A stretch of DNA of 54,979 nucleotides from QAMX01 sp003149835 (lineage in GTDB: Bacteria > Bacillota > Clostridia > Oscillospirales > QAMX01): NCBI GenBank assembly GCA_959600635.1, contig CAUGMN010000007.1:1-54979 (forward strand), read 5' to 3'. How positions within the stretch are numbered: the first letter of the stretch is position 1; each line of letters opens with the position of its first letter. Both the position numbers and the translations under genes were made by a program. Below the pieces are notes generated by a model. That model made no database searches and was not told the DNA's origin. It worked only from the letters and a program-made list of their open reading frames with translations. Positions 52,163-54,979 of this stretch are shown here, in pieces.

Positions 52163-53272
52163 TCAGTTCAGGAAATCCTTCAAGCGCTTGGAGCGGCTGG
52201 GATGGCGAAGCTTGCGCAGCGCCTTCGCCTCGATCTGGCGGATGCGCTCGCGCGTGACGTTAAACTCCTTGCCCACCTCTTCCAGGGTTCTGTTGCGCCC
52301 GTCTTCAAGGCCAAACCGGAGTTTCAGCACCATCTCCTCCCGCGGCGTCAGCGTTTTCAGCACGCCCATGAGCTGTTCTTTGAGCAGCAGAAAGCTCGCG
52401 GCCTCCGCAGGCTCCGGCACGTCGTCGTCGGGGATGAAGTCGCCGAGATGGCTGTCCTCCTCCTCGCCGATCGGCGTTTCGAGCGAAACCGGATCCTGCG
52501 CGATCTTCATGATCTCGCGGACCTTGTCGATGTTCATGTTCATCTCTTCGGCGATCTCTTCGGGCAGAGGATCATGGCCAAGCTCCTGCAACAGCTGGCG
52601 CGACACGCGCGTCACCTTGTTGATCGTCTCGACCATGTGTACGGGGATGCGGATCGTCCGCGCCTGATCGGCGATCGCGCGCGTAATCGCCTGACGGATC
52701 CACCATGTAGCGTAGGTGGAAAATTTATAGCCCTTTGTGTGGTCAAATTTTTCAACCGCCTTGATGAGGCCGAGGTTGCCCTCCTGAATCAGGTCGAGAA
52801 AGTGCATGTTTCGGCCCATATAGCGCTTGGCGATGCTGACGACAAGGCGCAGGTTCGCTTCGACGAGCCGCTGCTTGGCGGCGACGTCGCCGTCGGCCAT
52901 CCGGTGCGCAAGCTCGATTTCCTCGTCGCTCGACAGCAGGTCGACCTTGCCGATCTCTTTGAGATACATGCGGACGTGATCGTCTACCGCGAGGTTCTCC
53001 ATCAGCGAAACGTCGGCCAGCTCCTCCGGGGGAATTTCCTCGAGGTTTTCAAGGTCGATGTTGTCCTCGTCGATCAGATCCGGCTCCGCGACATAGTCGA
53101 CCTGTACCTCGATGCCGAGGTTTTCGAGGCTGTCAAAAAATTTGTCGATCTGCTCGCTGTCGAGGTTAAGGTCCTCGAGCATATCCGACACTTCTTTGTA
53201 GTCGAGTTTGCCGCGCTTTTTGCCCTGTTCGATGATCTCGCGCAAAACGCTCATTTTGTTTTCATTTTCCAT
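52163..53272 (-). CDS. rpoD: RNA polymerase primary sigma factor (RpoD/SigA)
   Basis: A 369-residue group 1 sigma factor, the size of B. subtilis SigA. Region 1.1-like acidic sequence is followed by region 2 (LVVSIAKRYMGRNMHFLDLI, FDHTKGYKFSTYATWWIRQA), region 3 (RVSRQLLQELGHDPLPEEIA) and region 4.2 (LEEVGKEFNVTRERIRQIEA). It directs the polymerase to TTGACA/TATAAT promoters like those seen throughout this window. Its ribosome binding site GGAGGA overlaps the end of dnaG 7 bp upstream. Confidence 0.97.
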   Translation of the reverse strand: MENENKMSVLREIIEQGKKRGKLDYKEVSDMLEDLNLDSEQIDKFFDSLENLGIEVQVDYVAEPDLIDEDNIDLENLEEIPPEELADVSLMENLAVDDHVRMYLKEIGKVDLLSSDEEIELAHRMADGDVAAKQRLVEANLRLVVSIAKRYMGRNMHFLDLIQEGNLGLIKAVEKFDHTKGYKFSTYATWWIRQAITRAIADQARTIRIPVHMVETINKVTRVSRQLLQELGHDPLPEEIAEEMNMNIDKVREIMKIAQDPVSLETPIGEEEDSHLGDFIPDDDVPEPAEAASFLLLKEQLMGVLKTLTPREEMVLKLRFGLEDGRNRTLEEVGKEFNVTRERIRQIEAKALRKLRHPSRSKRLKDFLN

Positions 53273-53279
53273 GTGTTTC

Positions 53280-54979
53280 TTATCCTCCGTCCCGCGGTCT
53301 GCTTTTCATTTGTACGATCCGTTCCAGCGGATCCTGTCCGTTTTCCGTTTCCCCGCCCTCCGCCAGCAGCCGCCGCCTGCTCAGCAGGCCGCAGAGGTCG
53401 CTAAGCTCCCGTTCCGGATTGACGTGCGGCCGGTTCGCCGCCAGAATTCTGCTCAAAAGCCGCACGGAACCGTCGTCCAGCTCGCTATTGAACAGGTTGA
53501 CGTTGAAATTTTCATCCGACTGTATCTTTTGCAGCAGTTTGAAAAATATTCCGGCCAGCTCTTCCGACGTAAAATCCTCGCGCTTGACGCGCGCGGCCGC
53601 CTCACGGGCCAGCGCGGGCCGCTCGGCGACGAGCGCGATCAGATCCTCCTCGGCGCGGGCGGCGGCGGGGTTTCCATATCGCACTCCGGAATCCCGCGGC
53701 GGCTGGAGCTGACGCTCGAGGCCGATGTCCTCGGCGTGCCGTTTCTTTTGCTCGGCGCGCAGCCGCTTTTTGCGGACGGCCTCGACCTCGGTAATCACCG
53801 CGTCGCGGCTGACGCCCGCGGCCTCGGCGACGCGCCCGGCGTAGACCTCCGTCTCGATCTTGGAGCCCAGCTCCGCAAGCAGCGCCGCCGCTCTGCGGAT
53901 ATAGGCGATCCGCTCCTCGTCGTTTTTCAGATCGGCTCCGGCTTTCAGCGCCGCGAGCCGGAACTCCATCTGCTCCTCGCTGCGTTCCAGCACGCGCGCG
54001 AACGCCTCCGCCCCGTTGGTGCGGATGAACTCGTCCGGGTCTTTGCCGCCGGGCACGCGCAGAATGCGCACGGTTTTATCCGTCACCTGCGAGAGAACCT
54101 TGACCGCCCGCTCCGTTGCGGCGGCGCCGGCCGCGTCGGTATCGTAGGCGATGATGATTTCGTCGGCCGCCTTGGCCAGCATCCTCGCCTGCTCCTCGGT
54201 CAGCGCCGTTCCGAGCGAGGCGACGGCGTAGCCGAAGCCGGCCTGATGCAGCGAGACGACGTCCATATAGCCTTCCGCCAGAATTATTTTACCGGAACCG
54301 GATTTTTTGGCGAGCTGATAGGCGTAGAGGTTGCTTTTTTTATAGAAGACCGGCGTGTTGCCCGTGTTGAGATATTTTTGTCCCTTGCTCTCCCCGCTCA
54401 GTACGCGGCCGCCAAAGCCGATGACGTTCCCCTTGACGTCGATAATCGGGAACATCAGGCGGTTGCGGAACGTGTCGTAAACGGAGCGCTCGCCCTTTTT
54501 GGCGAGCCCGGCCTCCACCAGCTCATGCTCGGCAAAGCCCTTGCTTTTGAGGAACTTTGTGAGCGCGTCCCATGTGTCGGGCGCATAGCCGATGCCGAAT
54601 TTCCGCACCGTCGCGGCGGTCAGCGCGCGCCGCCGGACGTATTCAACAGCCTCGCGCGAGTTCTGCGCGGCCAGTTGGTCAAAGTAAAAGCGGGCGGCGA
54701 GCCGGTTGGCTTCCAGAATCCTCTTCCGCACGCTGACAATTTTTTCGTTCTCATCCTGCGGAAGCTCCATATTGTACATCTCCGCAAGGAACTCGACGGC
54801 CTCTTTGAATTCCAGCCGCTCGATATCCATGACGAACTGCACGACGCCGCCGCCCTTGCCGCAGCCGAAACAGTAGTAGAGCTGTTTTTCCGGGTTGACG
54901 GTAAACGACGCCGTTTTTTCACCGTGGAACGGGCAGAGCGCCCACAGCCGGTCGCCGCGGCTTGTGAGCTGCGTATATC
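53280..54979 (-). CDS. dnaG: DNA primase, 5' end beyond the window
   Basis: About 566 residues are present, missing only the first few dozen. The frame enters from the window end as YTQLTSRGDRLWALCPFHGE and shows the zinc ribbon CPFH...CFGC. The TOPRIM domain follows (ILAEGYMDVVSLHQAG, IIAYDTDAAGAAATERAV), and then the C-terminal helicase-binding region. It synthesises replication primers and works with DnaB. The dnaG-rpoD pair is a conserved macromolecular-synthesis operon. Confidence 0.97.
   Translation of the reverse strand, partial: YTQLTSRGDRLWALCPFHGEKTASFTVNPEKQLYYCFGCGKGGGVVQFVMDIERLEFKEAVEFLAEMYNMELPQDENEKIVSVRKRILEANRLAARFYFDQLAAQNSREAVEYVRRRALTAATVRKFGIGYAPDTWDALTKFLKSKGFAEHELVEAGLAKKGERSVYDTFRNRLMFPIIDVKGNVIGFGGRVLSGESKGQKYLNTGNTPVFYKKSNLYAYQLAKKSGSGKIILAEGYMDVVSLHQAGFGYAVASLGTALTEEQARMLAKAADEIIIAYDTDAAGAAATERAVKVLSQVTDKTVRILRVPGGKDPDEFIRTNGAEAFARVLERSEEQMEFRLAALKAGADLKNDEERIAYIRRAAALLAELGSKIETEVYAGRVAEAAGVSRDAVITEVEAVRKKRLRAEQKKRHAEDIGLERQLQPPRDSGVRYGNPAAARAEEDLIALVAERPALAREAAARVKREDFTSEELAGIFFKLLQKIQSDENFNVNLFNSELDDGSVRLLSRILAANRPHVNPERELSDLCGLLSRRRLLAEGGETENGQDPLERIVQMKSRPRDGG

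Overview
The window is bacterial chromosome that looks like an anaerobic, probably gut-associated Clostridia-type Firmicute of high G+C. The reasons are gene content and order: a dnaG-rpoD pair, a rimP-nusA-rnpM-infB-rbfA-nrnA-truB-ribF run, MreB next to MurC, YqeG, a VanW-domain protein, a MurT/GatD-like pair, a short archaeal-type ProS, an ECF S component, and strong GGAGG ribosome binding sites. I saw no plasmid, phage, IS, CRISPR or rRNA features and no tRNA gene. The taxonomy is inference; I cannot name a genus.

Layout. 1-3.6 kb, plus strand: the 3' end of rpe, a PAS/kinase-like regulator with degenerate ATPase motifs, and a secreted WG-repeat/SLH protein. 3.6-14.8 kb: a glycan-use locus. 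A minus-strand operon (GH38 alpha-mannosidase, two TIM-barrel sugar isomerases/epimerases, GH2 beta-galactosidase) diverges from a second, plus-strand GH38 alpha-mannosidase. The two promoters lie about 100 bp apart, and a near-perfect palindrome covers the plus-strand start site. None of these enzymes has a signal peptide, so the oligosaccharides must be imported. 15-27.7 kb, minus strand: an AT-richer orphan ORF behind a leader terminator, proS, a VanW protein, uxaC, murC, mreB, comF, recD2, an ECF S component and an AEC transporter. 28-34.4 kb: a mostly plus-strand accessory stretch with a UroD-family protein, an unrecognised protein, a Gfo/Idh oxidoreductase plus a hydroxypyruvate-isomerase-like protein, and a sugar-transfer ATP-grasp protein. 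A small SGNH hydrolase and YqeG lie on the minus strand between them. 34.7-45 kb, minus strand: GatD-like/MurT-like/ribF, then truB, nrnA, rbfA, infB, rnpM, nusA and rimP, whose promoter and leader attenuator candidate are visible. 45-55 kb, minus strand: cytidine deaminase, a lipoprotein, an EEP-family hydrolase overlapping nagA, a plant/trypanosomatid-type gpmI, another sugar isomerase, rpoD and the 5'-truncated dnaG.

How the genes work together: sugar catabolism recurs (LacZ, two GH38 enzymes, four TIM-barrel isomerases, UxaC, NagA, Gfo/Idh) and is interleaved with core information-processing and cell-wall genes. Many genes are translationally coupled by 4-base ATGA or TTGA overlaps, and several starts are TTG or GTG with good ribosome binding sites.

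The observation most worth following is the MurT/GatD-like pair. It keeps the Mur-ligase ATP site and zinc ribbon, but the GatD partner has lost both its catalytic Cys and His, and the matching MurT motif is also degenerate. It may be an amidotransferase-like complex that no longer uses glutamine. Next come the orphan ORF with its leader terminator, the structured infB-rbfA spacer and the rimP-nusA leader hairpin.
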